A DNA stretch of 64,000 nucleotides, taken from the NCBI RefSeq assembly GCF_964656455.1, contig NC_135725.1:46879688-46943687 (forward strand). Reading direction: 5' to 3'. Positions 44,591 through 55,278 of this stretch are shown piece after piece. The notes beneath the pieces were generated by a model. The model saw nothing but the letters and a program-made list of their open reading frames with translations. It ran no database searches and was not told the origin of the DNA. Numbering within the stretch: position 1 is the stretch's first letter; every line of letters begins with the position of its first letter. This DNA comes from Halichoerus grypus. Taxonomy: Eukaryota > Chordata > Mammalia > Carnivora > Phocidae. The position numbers and the translations under genes were made by a program.

Positions 44591-45014
44591 TGTGTTATGC
44601 GTAGGGATTGAAATGAACACCTGCAGAGAAATTTTTGTCCATTAACCACCCCCTTACAGTATGACTAATTTTATGTATTTCATATTGGAATAACACATTT
44701 CACTCTACAGTTACTTTGTTGTTTATATATTCTATGTTTTAGCTTCTCATTAGAACTGTAAACTTCTTTGGGGCAGGATATATTTCAGAAAAACATTTTT
44801 GATTGGTATTTGGCAGGTCATTATAAAAGAGATAGAATATTAGTGGTACTATGAAATTACTACTGACAACAAATGGCTAGCTAACATTTTTTTACGTCTT
44901 CAAAGTTATATATATATTCCTGTTATTCTTTTGAAGAAAAACAAAATAATGATTGCATTAGAGATCAATTTCCTTTAGGAGGCATAATAAATACATTCTT
45001 TACATTCATTTTAG

Positions 45015-45119
45015 GTACCAAATCTGATTCCAGTTTTAATGTTCAAATTGGGAAGACCACTGGAACCCGTGTTATATAATGACATCTTGTATACTTTACC
45101 TACACTTGGTGTTCACAAG
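45015..45119 (+). CDS. FOCAD: FOCAD coding exon (35 codons, phase 0 to phase 0)
   Basis: The exon encodes VPNLIPVLMFKLGRPLEPVL and continues to ...TLPTLGVHK, 35 residues nearly identical to my recollection of human focadhesin. It directly continues the DSSQ end of the exon at 6801. The acceptor is CATTTTAG and the donor is GTTTGT. It probably lies at the start of the DUF3730 region, where alternating hydrophobic helices suggest armadillo/HEAT-type repeats. The length is a multiple of three, so skipping would stay in frame. The first bases are GTACC, which can look like a donor but follow a good AG acceptor. Confidence 0.93.
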
Positions 45120-45507
45120 GTTTGTATATTAACCAGTTTGCTTGGGGACAAAAAGAGAGTGAGGCATGCATAATACATTGAATTTTGAGCCCTTAATTTT
45201 GCTATGACTGCTACTTCCCTTGTTGGGCCAGAAGTATTTATTATGGTATTTAAGAATTAATTCTTTGAAATCATTTAATAGCCAAATTTTCCCATTGGCT
45301 GTTGTCTGAGATTAGGTCTTACACCCCCAGGTTCGCTAGCTAGCCCCTCCCCCAAACTATCTGCCACCTCTGAGAAGGTGGGTCATATTGTCGTTAGCTT
45401 CCATTTCGGTCTTTATTCTATAATAAGGGATTTTCACATTCTTTTGGTCACCTTGGGATTACCTACCTTTATATTTGTGAAGCCAAAATTTCTTCAATAT
45501 TTTCTAG
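45120..45507 (+). other. FOCAD: FOCAD intron, 388 bp
   Basis: A short intron starting GTTTGT and ending TTTCTAG. It contains no recognised repeat. Its first and last exon neighbours are contiguous in the human protein. Confidence 0.9.
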
Positions 45508-45609
45508 GTGTGTATAGGACAGATTCTGCGAGTGATCCAGCTTCTTGGAACCACTCCACAACTAAGAGCTGTCACTCTGCGCTTGTTGACATCTTTGTGG
45601 GAAAAGCAG
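45508..45609 (+). CDS. FOCAD: FOCAD coding exon (34 codons, phase 0 to phase 0)
   Basis: The exon encodes VCIGQILRVIQLLGTTPQLR and then AVTLRLLTSLWEKQ. It matches human focadhesin except for a conservative V/I change, from memory. The leucine-rich helical pattern fits an armadillo/HEAT-type repeat inside DUF3730. The acceptor is TTTTCTAG and the donor is GTAAGC, close to consensus. It is symmetrical (phase 0 to 0), like the two exons before it. Confidence 0.94.
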
Positions 45610-46135
45610 GTAAGCTTAGAGAGAAACTTGTGTATTAAGCATGTTCCTTTCCCCAAAGCAGATTAGTTTTGTCAGGTGTGTGACGGTGCCCTGCTACAGT
45701 GGTGTGAAGGCGTGGCATCAGTGACTGCATTCAGAAATTTGGGTTTGGCGTGATGCTTTTGATCTGTAATGCACTCAGTTGTGATGGACTCTCAAAGAGA
45801 AATTGAGAATAGAAAAAAAAAAACTTATCTTGTTAATTCTGAAATTTATATTTCCATCTGCGTGGAAAAAGTAATAGAAATATGATTACACGTGATTAGA
45901 GCCTTTGTAATTAGGGTGAGATTCAGCCACCTTTTTCTTGTCTTACGAAATGAACAGAAATGGGTCTATAAGAAAATCCCTAGCAATCACAAAAGCATTC
46001 TTCTCTGCTGATTAGAAGAAATGCATTATAATTAGCAATGCAAATGTGGGATTTGGAGGTAAAAATGCTGTGTAAAATGATTATTCAACTCAAGTTGGAA
46101 AAAAAATTACCTTTTTTATGAAATTGCCTTCTTAG
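45610..46135 (+). other. FOCAD: FOCAD intron, 526 bp
   Basis: It starts GTAAGC and ends TTCTTAG. No repeat was recognised. An A-run lies near 45814-45825 and 46099-46107. Confidence 0.9.
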
Positions 46136-46266
46136 GATCGTGTCTACCCTGAACTACAGCGTCTCATGGCCATGTCCGATGTACCTTCTCTGTCTGTGGG
46201 CAGGGAAGTCCAGTGGGAAAAACTCATCGCCAAAGCAGCATCAATCAGAGACATATGTAAGCAAAG
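46136..46266 (+). CDS. FOCAD: FOCAD coding exon (131 bp, phase 0 to phase 2)
   Basis: The exon encodes DRVYPELQRLMAMSDVPSLS, then VGREVQWEKLIAKAASIRDI and CKQ, plus AG of a split arginine codon. This is nearly identical to human focadhesin, with GREV for GKEV and RLMAM for RFMAM, from memory. The donor is GTAAGA and the acceptor is CTTCTTAG. Because it ends in phase 2, skipping this exon alone would shift the frame. It lies within DUF3730 as I recall the domain limits. Confidence 0.95.
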
Positions 46267-48153
46267 GTAAGATGCGCTTAATCCTTGGGAATGGATATCG
46301 TGACGCCTTCTTCTGCTTTTAATTTTTTTATTGCAAGCAAGAGACTAGGAATGATAGGCAGAGGATATTTGAGTAAGAATAAATTAATTTTTAGTTCCAG
46401 TTTTCTGATAGTAGAACTTAGTATAATTGGATAATAACTTTGAGAAGCAAGCATGTCCTTTATATTTCAGATCTAGCCTTGTATCTAGTTTATAGGACAT
46501 TTGTATCCTCTTCTGGATAATAATTTATTATTATAATAAAAAATGTGATGCTATGTTTTCTTTTCTTTTTTTTTTTTGTATACTTTTTTGTATATCTGAA
46601 ACCTAAGCAGTGGACTATAGTCAACTGTTTTTTGTTTTTTGTTTGTTTTTTTTTCTTAAGATTTTATTTATATTTTTTTTGTCAGAGTGAGAGAGAGCAC
46701 AGGCAGAGGGAGAAGCAGGCTCCCTGCTGAGCTGGGAGCCCGATGTGGGACTCGATCCCAGGACCCTGAGATCATGACCTGAGCTGAAGGCAGACGCTTA
46801 ACCGACTAGGCCACCCAGCTGTCCCTGTAGTCAGCTGTTCTTTCTTATATTTTCCCTATGTTATGTCTAATTGTTATAAAGGGTTTGAATAGGGAAGATC
46901 TCATTTGTGACTCATTGCCTGGAATTTATTACTAGGAATTATTACAAGGAAGGCCTGATCTTGAATCCCCATGTATGCCCTAGAGTTGAGGAAGACGTGA
47001 AAGTATTAGGGAGGTGACTCTGCTGTTGTAGTTTAGGGATTAATCCTAAAGCCGGTAACGTGGATGATTCTTGTTTCAAATCTGGGATCAGGATGTATCT
47101 AAACCTCAGCAGTTCTGCCTCTTTTCTAAGCTTCAGCCTTTAGCAACACCAGCATAACCTCACTCTACAAGTCACACACATGAAACCTAAGACTTGGGAG
47201 TGTGGATTCTCTGGAGCTACTGGAATGGAAAACATTTTAGAGATGAAGGACCATTAGCCAGCATTTTGATTTTCACGCTTAAAGCTCAGCTTCAGGAGAG
47301 GTTAAATATCAGAGCAGGTCAGCCTCTGTTGATAACTTATTCAGTATTCCACCTCAAGGTCTGCCAAAATTTTCCAGTTTTGGAAAATGATTACTGTTTG
47401 TCTGACAGTGAAACAGTAGAATCCAACCAGGTAATTTCATCAGCTGGTAGTTTGTTCGAGAAAACCATTATATCACTCAGCGGTGACAAGGAAAGCCAAG
47501 GATGGACCTGAGCATTTCTTTGAGAAGTTAATATCATTCTGGGGATAGCACACTGCATGTGGAATAGAGAGGGGAGGAAGGGGAGGAGGAGGAGTGAGTG
47601 AATCCAGTGTAGTGCCTGCCGTGAGATGGGTGTTTAGTCAGTTATAATTCATGTCATTACTTTTATCATCATCATCGGCATCATTATTGTGATAGGTGTA
47701 ACCACCTGCGTATCACTGCTGTAATAAATTATCTTCTCATCTCCAGTCCCTGCCTTTGTAGTCAGTGGCTGATACCAGAGCACCCGGCAGGCAGGAATAG
47801 CTCTATCTTTACTGATAATCTCAATGAGGTAAGTCAGTTCTTCTCACCATTATTATAGACTTGAATTTTTGTCAATTCAGGCCATAGGATTTACAGTTTA
47901 GGGAGAAGAAAATTTGTTAGCAAGTGTCCTCTTGCTTGGATAATATTTCTTTATCAACAATGAGCCTTATGTTACAGCAGGAACGATGATGAGGCAAATC
48001 TTGGCAGAAAACATATGTTAGTATTTGAGGGTCAACATTTAATGGACATAAGGGTAAAGAAAAGCACTAATGCTGTTTGTTCAGGCAGAAGTCCTGGGAG
48101 GGGGAGTGTGCTCTTTGGCTTTAATCTTGTTTCTAAACTATCGTTTCTTGTAG
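46267..48153 (+). other. FOCAD: FOCAD intron, 1,887 bp
   Basis: It starts GTAAGA and ends TTCTTGTAG. It contains one antisense SINE (46634-46826). A 105-codon open frame at 47194-47511 has no recognisable domain and falls between exons that are contiguous in the human protein, so it is treated as chance. A degenerate ATC-rich run lies near 47660-47690. Confidence 0.88.
46634..46826 (-). mobile_element. Can-SINE, antisense
   Basis: TTCTTAAGATTTTATTTATA and GTGAGAGAGAGCACAGGCAG lead to a reversed head ending CTAGGCCACCCAGCTGTCCC. The flanks TAGTCAACTGTT and TAGTCAGCTGTT form the target-site duplication. It lies about 370 bp after the exon ending at 46266. Confidence 0.95.
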
Positions 48154-48280
48154 GCCCTACCAGCATGGAGCGGATATGTTGGCAGCCGCTTCCCAGGTGT
48201 TGAATGAATGCACCAAACCTGACCAAGCCACGCCGGCAGCCTTGGTCCTCCAAGGTCTTCACGCGCTCTGCCAAGCGGAG
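48154..48280 (+). CDS. FOCAD: FOCAD coding exon (127 bp, phase 2 to phase 0)
   Basis: The first base completes AG|G (Arg) from the previous exon. It then encodes PYQHGADMLAAASQVLNECT and KPDQATPAALVLQGLHALCQ, ending AE. From memory human focadhesin is identical apart from AIS for AAS. The acceptor is TTCTTGTAG and the donor is GTAGGC. The human protein continues VVCIRSTWN; that segment was not found in the rest of the window, so the next exon is beyond 64000. Confidence 0.95.
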
Positions 48281-48984
48281 GTAGGCTTCTTAACATTGTT
48301 TTGGATCATTTTGAATAAAATATTGTCCAAGCCATAGTAGTTACAAGGATGTAAGTTTAGATTCATTTAATTGAGTGTTTGAGTATTCATTCCCACAGGT
48401 TTCTATTTGGGAAGCAAAGCAAGACCTACTTGCCAAATTCTTTCTAGAGGGGAGTCTAGAAACATCTGGTCCTGCGGACATTGTCTAGAGGCTAAAGACA
48501 ACCACTCTGTGTTTTCCCTTGTTCTTATTTTTATTTTTTTTTTGTTAACAGAGTTGGGAAAGTTATGCTCCTAGGAGATCTCTTGAATAAATCTGCTCAT
48601 TAGGTTTGTGATTAGCACACTGTAGAAGCAGAGGAAGAGAAGAGATTGGCATACACCTGTGGCAGTTTAATAACCAGCAGAAATTATTGTTGGCTCTTAG
48701 TGATCAGTTTGGGTAGGATGGATTGTTGTTAGACTTGCACCTCTAAACATTTTCTGAACTTGAGGCTGCTCCCCACGTGACGACACAGCAGAGAGAATCT
48801 TAACCATCTTGGAGAAATGGGATAATTATGTCAAAGATCACTGATCAACCTAACCAAAGTTTTTGACACAGTGAGACATACTTAGACAATTGGAGTCTTT
48901 TAGTGAAGGAGACTAAGTGGAAATCTCTTAGCGTTGGCAATTATGGTTGATATGATAAGGAATATAATGATATAATAATACAGG

Positions 48985-49165
48985 CAGTGGGACTCTACTT
49001 GTATTTATATGTTCTTGTGCTAAGTACTTTCTATTTATGCTCCTCATTAATTCTGGAATATGAGGATTATAACACCATTTTATAGATGAGGAAAATAGAC
49101 CTTCGAGGGAGGTTTGCTCAGGATCTTGGTAGGAGACTAAACTACTGTTCTTTTGGGTAGACACT
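48985..49165 (-). repeat. MIR element, antisense
   Basis: CTTGTGCTAAGTACTTTCTA, CTCCTCATTAATTCTGG, ACACCATTTTATAGATGAGG and GGATCTTGGTAGGAGACTAA follow reversed MIR order. Confidence 0.65.
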
Positions 49166-49429
49166 TATTTTAGCAGAGAGTGAGCATCATCACTGTTTAG
49201 GAACCAATGTATGCTGAGGACAGTGCTTGTAGACCATGGGCCCAGTGATGGACAGAGCTGTTTGGATTTCATAGCAGAGGGCTGTTACAGCAGGGGTCAA
49301 CTACACAAAACCAAGGACTTTTGGTTTTTATTGCTTCAGTTAGTCATCTGGAATTGGGAAGTGTCACTTTAATAATGATCTTGCTTTCATGGTAAATAAT
49401 TCTAAACCTCATTTTGAAATGAGTTTTTA

Positions 49430-49462
49430 TTTTTATTTATTTTTAAAAATTTTATTTATTTA
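49430..49462 (-). mobile_element. Tail-only retroinsertion (SINE A-tail without body)
   Basis: Thirty-three bases of reversed SINE tail (TTTTTATTTATTTTTAAAAA then TTTTATTTATTTA) sit between a perfect 17-bp duplication, TTTGAAATGAGTTTTTA at 49413-49429 and 49463-49479. The insert has no body or head, so it is an extreme 5' truncation. Tail composition suggests a Can-SINE but L1 machinery copying another A-rich RNA is possible. Confidence 0.8.
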
Positions 49463-49844
49463 TTTGAAATGAGTTTTTAATAGAAGCTTTGAGAGAAGAG
49501 AGAATTCTATACTTTCACCTCCAAATGGTGATCAGTGTTACCATTTTGGAGTATTTCCTTTTCATTATTTTTTTCCAAACAGGAATCAAGTCCTTTCCAA
49601 AATTAACTTTTTCCCTCTAACAAATGGTAATTTTGTCTTACTGTGTCTGTAATTCCATTGTGTTTTCCACTCATCCTCCGCTGTTACTACATGGCTCTGT
49701 TGTTTGTAGATCCTTATTAACTCTTAAGAAATGCTCAGTGTGTGGTGCTGATTCTTCTCATTCCATTTCCTCTAGGATATCATTAACTGTAGTTAGTACT
49801 GGAGATACGAAAAATGTCCCGGATGTGGCAGGAAGCGTCTTTGT

Positions 49845-50015
49845 TTTGGAGCAATGGTGGGACTGTACCTGGTTATACCAGTTACTGGCTTCCTGTCCTT
49901 TGGTTAGTTTACTTAACCTCTGAGCTTCTAGTTCTTTAAATGAAGATAAAAGATTACTCAAAAAATAAAAGAAACCTAGCATAATGTCTGCCCACATAGG
50001 TGCTCTTTAAATGTG
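49845..50015 (+). repeat. MIR element, sense, diverged
   Basis: TTTGGAGCAATGGTGGGACT, TGTCCTTTGGTTAGTTTACT, TTAACCTCTGAGCTTCTAG, AAATGAAGATAAAAG and CATAGGTGCTCTTTAAATG follow MIR order. Confidence 0.65.
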
Positions 50016-50249
50016 GAGTTTGCTCCTGAAAAATTGGTACACAGTTGGATATAGTGAGTGCCATTAAGGAGGTTCTAAGTAGTTTTTTGTTTTTAGTCTT
50101 TTCCCGAAAGCTCACATAATACAGGACAGTGACTTCGTTTCTTCCTACAGATGGTACCCTATCCTTCCAATGCGGAAGCTCTTGTTACTTCTTTCAATAC
50201 TTAAAGGAGACAATTTAGGATTGTTGAAGTCTATTCCCCTAATCCAAAC

Positions 50250-50647
50250 TACTACCCAGAGGATTTTACTAAATAGGACCGAAATCCATTCAGGCTGCTG
50301 TATTACAACATAACGTAAACTGGGTAGCTCATTAACAAACATTTATTTCTCATGGTCTGGAGGTTGGTAAGTTTGAGCTCAAGGTGCTGGTATATTCAGT
50401 GTCTGCTGAGGGCCTCCATCTTGGTTCCTAGATGGCCATCTTTATAGACAGCTTTAACCTCACATAGCTGCAGGGGCAGGAGAGCTCTCTGGAGACTCTT
50501 TATGTGGTCACCAGTCCCAGTCATGAAGGCTCTGCCCTCATAACCAGGTCATCCCCCAAAGATCCCAGCTCCTAAAAACTACCCCCTTGAGAATTACGAT
50601 TTCAATATACAAATTTTGGAGGGGACACAAATGTTCCATCCACAGCA
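50250..50647 (-). mobile_element. ERVL-MaLR solitary LTR (MST/MLT1-like), antisense
   Basis: In reverse the element reads through TGTGTCCCCTCCAAAATTTG, a GAGGGCAGAGCCTTCATGAC-type block and AATAAATGTTTGTTAATGAG, up to a terminus near ATGGATTTCGG. This is the familiar MaLR LTR order (THE1/MST/MLT1 group). AATAAA on the minus strand is its polyadenylation signal. No internal region is attached, so it is a solo LTR, about 400 bp and diverged. Confidence 0.82.
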
Positions 50648-50875
50648 GCCACTTCGCTTCTTGCATTCCATTCTCTTGTAGAGGAATTGAGACATCATGT
50701 CTAGGTATTTTATTTAATGAGGCCTGTGTCTTATTTTCATACCTTAATACTCCTTCTTCTGCTTGGTTAAAGGCATTTCTCTTTTCCATTGTGTTTCATT
50801 CCTCCCCGTTGTGTTTCCTTTCGTGTTATGAAATCCAAATCCCATATGGTGTTTTTATCAAAATTTCACTTTTAA

Positions 50876-51092
50876 GGGGCGCCTGGGTGGCTCAGTCAGT
50901 TGAGCGTCTGACTCTTGGTTTCGGCTCAGGTCATGATCTCAGGGTTGTGAGATCAAGCCCTGTGTTGGGCTCTGCGCTCAGCATGGAGTTTGCTTGACCC
51001 TCTCCCTCTGCTCCTCCCCTGCCCCGCTTGTGTGCACACTCTCTCGATCTCTCTCTCAAATAAATAAGTAAATAAATAAATAAAACCTTTAA
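50876..51092 (+). mobile_element. Can-SINE, sense, older subtype
   Basis: The head GGGGCGCCTGGGTGGCTCAG, CAGTTGAGCGTCTGACTCTT, AGGGTTGTGAGATCAAGCCC and a tail of AAATAAATAAATAAAACC are present. The flanks AAATTTCACTTTTAA and AAATTCACTTTTTAA give the duplicated target. Confidence 0.95.
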
Positions 51093-51099
51093 AAAATTC

Positions 51100-52486
51100 A
51101 CTTTTTAAAGAACTTCAGCTGACAGATTGCAAATGAAATAAATCCACCTTGTCTTTTGAACAAATAGATGTAGCCTTTTCAAATCCTTTTTGTATTAAGA
51201 TCAGTACTAATAAATCATAAAGCAATACTGGCAATCACTTTAACTTCATTTTTTATAGAGAATGCTTATTTTCTTATCCCTTATTTTTCACCTTTCTTGT
51301 CTTAGAGGATAAACTCACTATTTTATTGACCCTTACCAGAGGTACATAGTTATTTACCGTCTTTTCCTTATAGATAGTACAAGTGTCCTGAGTTGTGGAA
51401 TAATTTTTTTTTTCTGAGTTGTGGAATTTGTTGAAACCGACTGCATCACAGTTGATTTTGGCAATCGAAATACTCTTTTTTAAAAATGTTTTGTAATAAA
51501 TAGCTTTATGTTCGTTTAAATAAGTAGAAATAATCTATTTCCCCTTGATGAACCTTGACGGTGGTAATTGATCTTTGTGTTTTGTTTAAGCCATTCCAAG
51601 TTTTTTTTGTATGTGTTCATTATTTGTGAAGCTGCTGCCATTATGTCCTGTGATGTGTGTTGAAGTTGCAAAATACACTCAATTTGGTGGCTCTTGCCAG
51701 GACACATTTACTAATTTTGGGCTAATCTTTTTTTTTTTTTGCCAGCATGCATTCTTTGAGGCCGTTTATTCTGTCTTCTAATTGATATCATGTGTGAAGC
51801 AATTGATGGTTGCCAAGAGTTTCAAGAATGAAAATATTCAGCATAGTTATAAATCTATTTCCCAGTAGCATTTGGTAGTAATTTGTCTATCCACTGCTTT
51901 TTAGATCCTTGACTGTCAAATATAATTAAGAATACAGAAAGCTGAAAACAATGAAACTTTAATAACCAATAAGGAAAAGAGTAAAATTGAATAACCCTAT
52001 CTTTTAGAAAATGCCTCATTTGGAAAACCATTCCCAATTGGATTTCGCTGGGCTTTCCCATCCTTGCCTTTTGTATAGTAAGCAGAGCTCTTTTTCTTAA
52101 GGTTGACACTGGACTCCTCAGTTTTAGAATCACAATTATGAAATTAATTTTCCTGGAAGGTCAGATTAAGCCTGCAATTCCTCCTCCTTGATCATTTATC
52201 ATGGTCTCCAATGAGAGATTGAAAGGATGGATTCCATGTCAAGGCCAACTCTATGAAGGTGAAGATTGTGTTTCCAACGTGGGTTTCTTCTATGCTGCTT
52301 TACTAAACAAAACACATAAGGGGAACTTCTAGGAATCTTCGTTAACCGTAAAGACAATTATGTAGTTTCCATTTTGGAACTGGAAAAGAAACTTATTCTT
52401 TCCTTAACACTATTGGTATATTGATTCAGGACTTTACACTTTTTTTTTTTTTCTTTTTAATGGTTGAACTACTTTTTACAAGTTAC
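51100..52486. other. Intronic stretch without recognised recent repeats
   Basis: It is A/T-rich with poly-T runs at 51406-51414, 51601-51609 and 51728-51740. No exon, SINE or L1 was recognised. A minus-strand frame of 92 codons (51855-52133) lacks any domain. Confidence 0.45.
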
Positions 52487-52660
52487 AGCTAATATTTCTG
52501 GGGTACCTAATATGAATTTGGACATTTTGTGATAATGGGGATTCATTTTATACTGAAGAAACAGTGGCTCTGGCAATTTAAGTAACTTTCCAAGATCACA
52601 TGACTCATAAATGAAAGAGAAGTAAAGTAGATCCAATACTCTCTCCAAGTCTGATTTTCT
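52487..52660 (-). repeat. MIR-like element, antisense, diverged
   Basis: CTAATATGAATTTGGACATT, GATAATGGGGATTCATTTTA, GAAGAAACAGTGGCTCTGG, AAGTAACTTTCCAAGATCAC and CCAATACTCTCTCCAAG fit reversed MIR. Confidence 0.6.
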
Positions 52661-52868
52661 TTTGTTATTTTGAGGCTTCCTTCCTTTGAAAAATATGAGC
52701 ATTGAAAGAAGTACATTTCTTTGGCTTTAGGCAGAGGGTTTGCCATTTTCAAAGGAAAATTAATATTCATGCATTATCTTTTCCATATTTTTTCCATTCA
52801 GCTTTCTCATCTCATCTGAACACTTTTTGCCCCATTCCATCCCCATAATCCTTAATTTTCTTCTTTTT

Positions 52869-53080
52869 AAAAAAGATTTATTTATTTATTGGAGAGAGAA
52901 AGAAAGCTTGTGCATGTAAGTGGGAGAGGGAGCAGAGGGAGAGGGAGAAAGAGAGAATCTTAAGCAGACTCCACGCTGAGAACAGAGCCCTACTCAGGGT
53001 TTGATCTCACAACCCTAAGATCATGACCTGAACTGAAATCAAGAGTGGGTCGCTTAACCAACTGCACCACCCAGGTGCCC
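52869..53080 (-). mobile_element. Older Can-SINE, antisense
   Basis: TTAAAAAAGATTTATTTATT, a purine-rich body, GAAATCAAGAGTGGGTCGC and the ending CTGCACCACCCAGGTGCCCC are present. Flanking TTTTCTTCTTTTT and ATTTCTTTTT suggest a decayed target duplication. Confidence 0.92.
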
Positions 53081-53144
53081 CATTTCTTTTTGACTTAATA
53101 TAAAGTTATGTCTCTGAGAAACAATATTCTCTTAAAAAAAAGTT

Positions 53145-53985
53145 TTATTAAGCTATAAATCACATACTATTCCTTTCATCCGTTTAAATGTTGACAATTT
53201 GATGGATTTTAGTATATTTTCAGAGTTCTGCAGCCATCACCATAATCAATTTTAGAAAATTTCACCACAAAAAAACCTTGTACCCTTTAGTTATCACCCC
53301 CCAACCCCTCACATTTGCCCTAGCTCTAGGCTCTAGGCAACCATGAATCTCCTTTCTGTCTCTATGGATTTGCCTATTCTGGACAGTTTATATAAATGGA
53401 ATCATACAATATATTATTTTTTTGTGACTGGCTTCTTTTACTTAACATGTTTTCAGGGTTCATCAATGTTGTATCATGTATCAGTACTTCATTTCTTTTT
53501 ACGGTCAGATCATATTCTATATGGCAGTTCTACATTTTATCCATTTATCAGTTAATGAACTTTTGGATTTTCCCCCTTTTTTTGTCTATTGTGAATAATG
53601 CTGCTATGAACATTTGTGTACAGATTTTGGCATAGACATATGTTTTCATTTTGGGGAGGTATACACCTAGGAATGGAATTGCTGGGTCACATGCTTACTC
53701 TGTGTTTAACCATTTAAGAAATGGCCAGACTGTTTTCCAAAGTGGCTGCGCCATTTTGCATTCCCACCAACAGTGTATGAAGATTTTAATTTCTCCTCAT
53801 CCTTAGCAACACTTCTTAGCTGCCTTTTCTTTTTTCTAACTGTAGCCATCCTAGTGAGTGTGAAGTGGTATCGCGTAAGGCTTTGATTTGCATTTCCCTG
53901 ATGACTAATGATATTGAGCATCTTTTCTTGTGTTTCTTAGCCACTTGTGTATCTTTTTGGAGAAATGTCTATTGTGATCCTTTGA
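53145..53985 (-). mobile_element. LINE-1 3' region, antisense
   Basis: TTTTATTAAGCTATAAATCA, TCAATTTTAGAAAATTTCAC, TGGATTTGCCTATTCTGGAC, GTGAATAATGCTGCTATGAA, GAATGGAATTGCTGGGTCAC and TTTGATTTGCATTTCCCTGA are all in the L1 order. Confidence 0.88.
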
Positions 53986-54289
53986 ATATTCTCGTCTTCA
54001 TAGCTTTTAACTAGCCTTGTCAGCCAAGTTACATTTTGTTCCTATAGGAATGATTAGTAAAACAGTTTTGTTCTCATACATCAAAGTAGACTGGGAAATC
54101 ATGAGCTTTTTTATGGGCCTTTTACTACAGAGAGAGCTTATCAAACCATATGAAATATCAGATAAAGACTCGTATGTTTCATTTTACCACTTTGTCTACC
54201 TATTACATTTTCTTTATTTTTAATGAAATTAGCAGAATGTTTTCATTTCAGTTCATGGGAAACTATTAGAGACATTTAAATAATAGTAA

Positions 54290-54520
54290 GCATCTGTTGT
54301 TTTACTGTTTTCTATATAGTAACCATTATATATTACAGTCATTATATTTATTATCTCATTTAATCTTATGAAAAGAAGCCCTCTACATGAAAGGTACTAT
54401 TTTCTTCTGGGAGGCTGACCATATTTAAATAATTGCCCAAGGTCATATAGCTATCATGTGGTAGAGCCAGGATTCAAATCCAGGTCTGGCTCAATTCAAA
54501 GTTATGTCTTAATCACTTTT
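54290..54520 (-). repeat. MIR element, antisense
   Basis: TTATTATCTCATTTAATCTT, AAAGGTACTATTTTCTTCTG, TTGCCCAAGGTCATATAGCT, GTAGAGCCAGGATTCAAATC and CCAGGTCTGGCTC match reversed MIR well. Confidence 0.85.
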
Positions 54521-55049
54521 TAAAAAAACCCTAGCTTTGTGGAGAGATAATTCACAAACGACCACTATGTGTTTTTGTTAGTCATGTTTGTATTCAGTTG
54601 ACCTAGTTACGGTGTGATGTTACTGGAGAAATCTTTTTGTGAGCATGACATTTGGACTCATTTCCCACACTTCTCCATTTCCTTTGTGATTGGTTTACTG
54701 CAAGAGTTTATATAATTTAGGGTTTGTATAAAGATCCTAATGAAAAGATATTTTGAGCTAAACTAGATTAATTTTTAGTGTTTTTACTGATTAAAAATTA
54801 GATTTTGTAATTTAAAGATGTGTTGAATGTTTTTATGTCACTTTTAAAGACATTGGTTTTTATAGTATCACATTTACTTTGAATAATGAAAAAAATAGTA
54901 TCCTTCATCAACTTTTCAGAAAAGCATTTTCATTTTGTTCATTTTCCTTTCCATTGTATTTTTATGCATACATATTTTTATTTCCATCGTCTCTATTTAC
55001 TTTACATTTTGCTAGAAATATCTTTGATGTTGCTACATAATAAAAAAAA

Positions 55050-55278
55050 TTTTTTTTAAAGATTTTATTTATTGGGGCGCCTGGGTGGCTCAGTCGTTAA
55101 GCATCTGCCTTCGGCTCAGGTCATGATCCCAGGGTCCTGGGATCGAGCCCCGCATCAGGCTCCCTGCTCAGTGGGAAGCCTGCTTCTCCCTCTCCCACTC
55201 CCCCTGCTTGTGTTCCCTCTCTCGCTGTGTCTCTTTCTGTCAAACAAATAAATAAAATCTTAAAAAAAAAAAAAAAAA
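55050..55278 (+). mobile_element. Can-SINE with inverted copy of its own tail at the 5' end
   Basis: A normal sense SINE starts at 55074 (GGGGCGCCTGGGTGGCTCAG) and ends with AAATAAATAAAATCTTA and poly-A. The 24 bp directly before its head, TTTTTTTTAAAGATTTTATT then TATT, are the reverse complement of the SINE tail. Either a tail-only antisense insertion was hit exactly, or the insertion is inverted at its 5' end. Confidence 0.88.

Larger units (their letters stand above)
6802..45014 (+). other. FOCAD: Large FOCAD intron (38.2 kb)
   Basis: It begins GTAAAG and ends TTTTAG. The flanking exons join as ...DSSQ|VPNL..., contiguous in human focadhesin, so no coding exon should be missing between them. 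The intron is dominated by Can-SINEs, an antisense L1 at 34.9-41.3 kb, smaller L1, MIR and L2 fragments, two LTR-like segments and a MER1-type transposon, all listed separately. Human MIR491 lies in a FOCAD intron, but its hairpin was not seen here. Confidence 0.9.

Noticed and set aside
6802..45014. MIR491 hairpin, known from a FOCAD intron in human
   Set aside because: No match to the remembered mature sequence was found. It is likely in a different, more 5' intron outside the window.
47194..47511. 105-codon open frame between two FOCAD exons
   Set aside because: The exons on either side share a split arginine codon and are contiguous in human FOCAD, so no constitutive coding exon is expected here.
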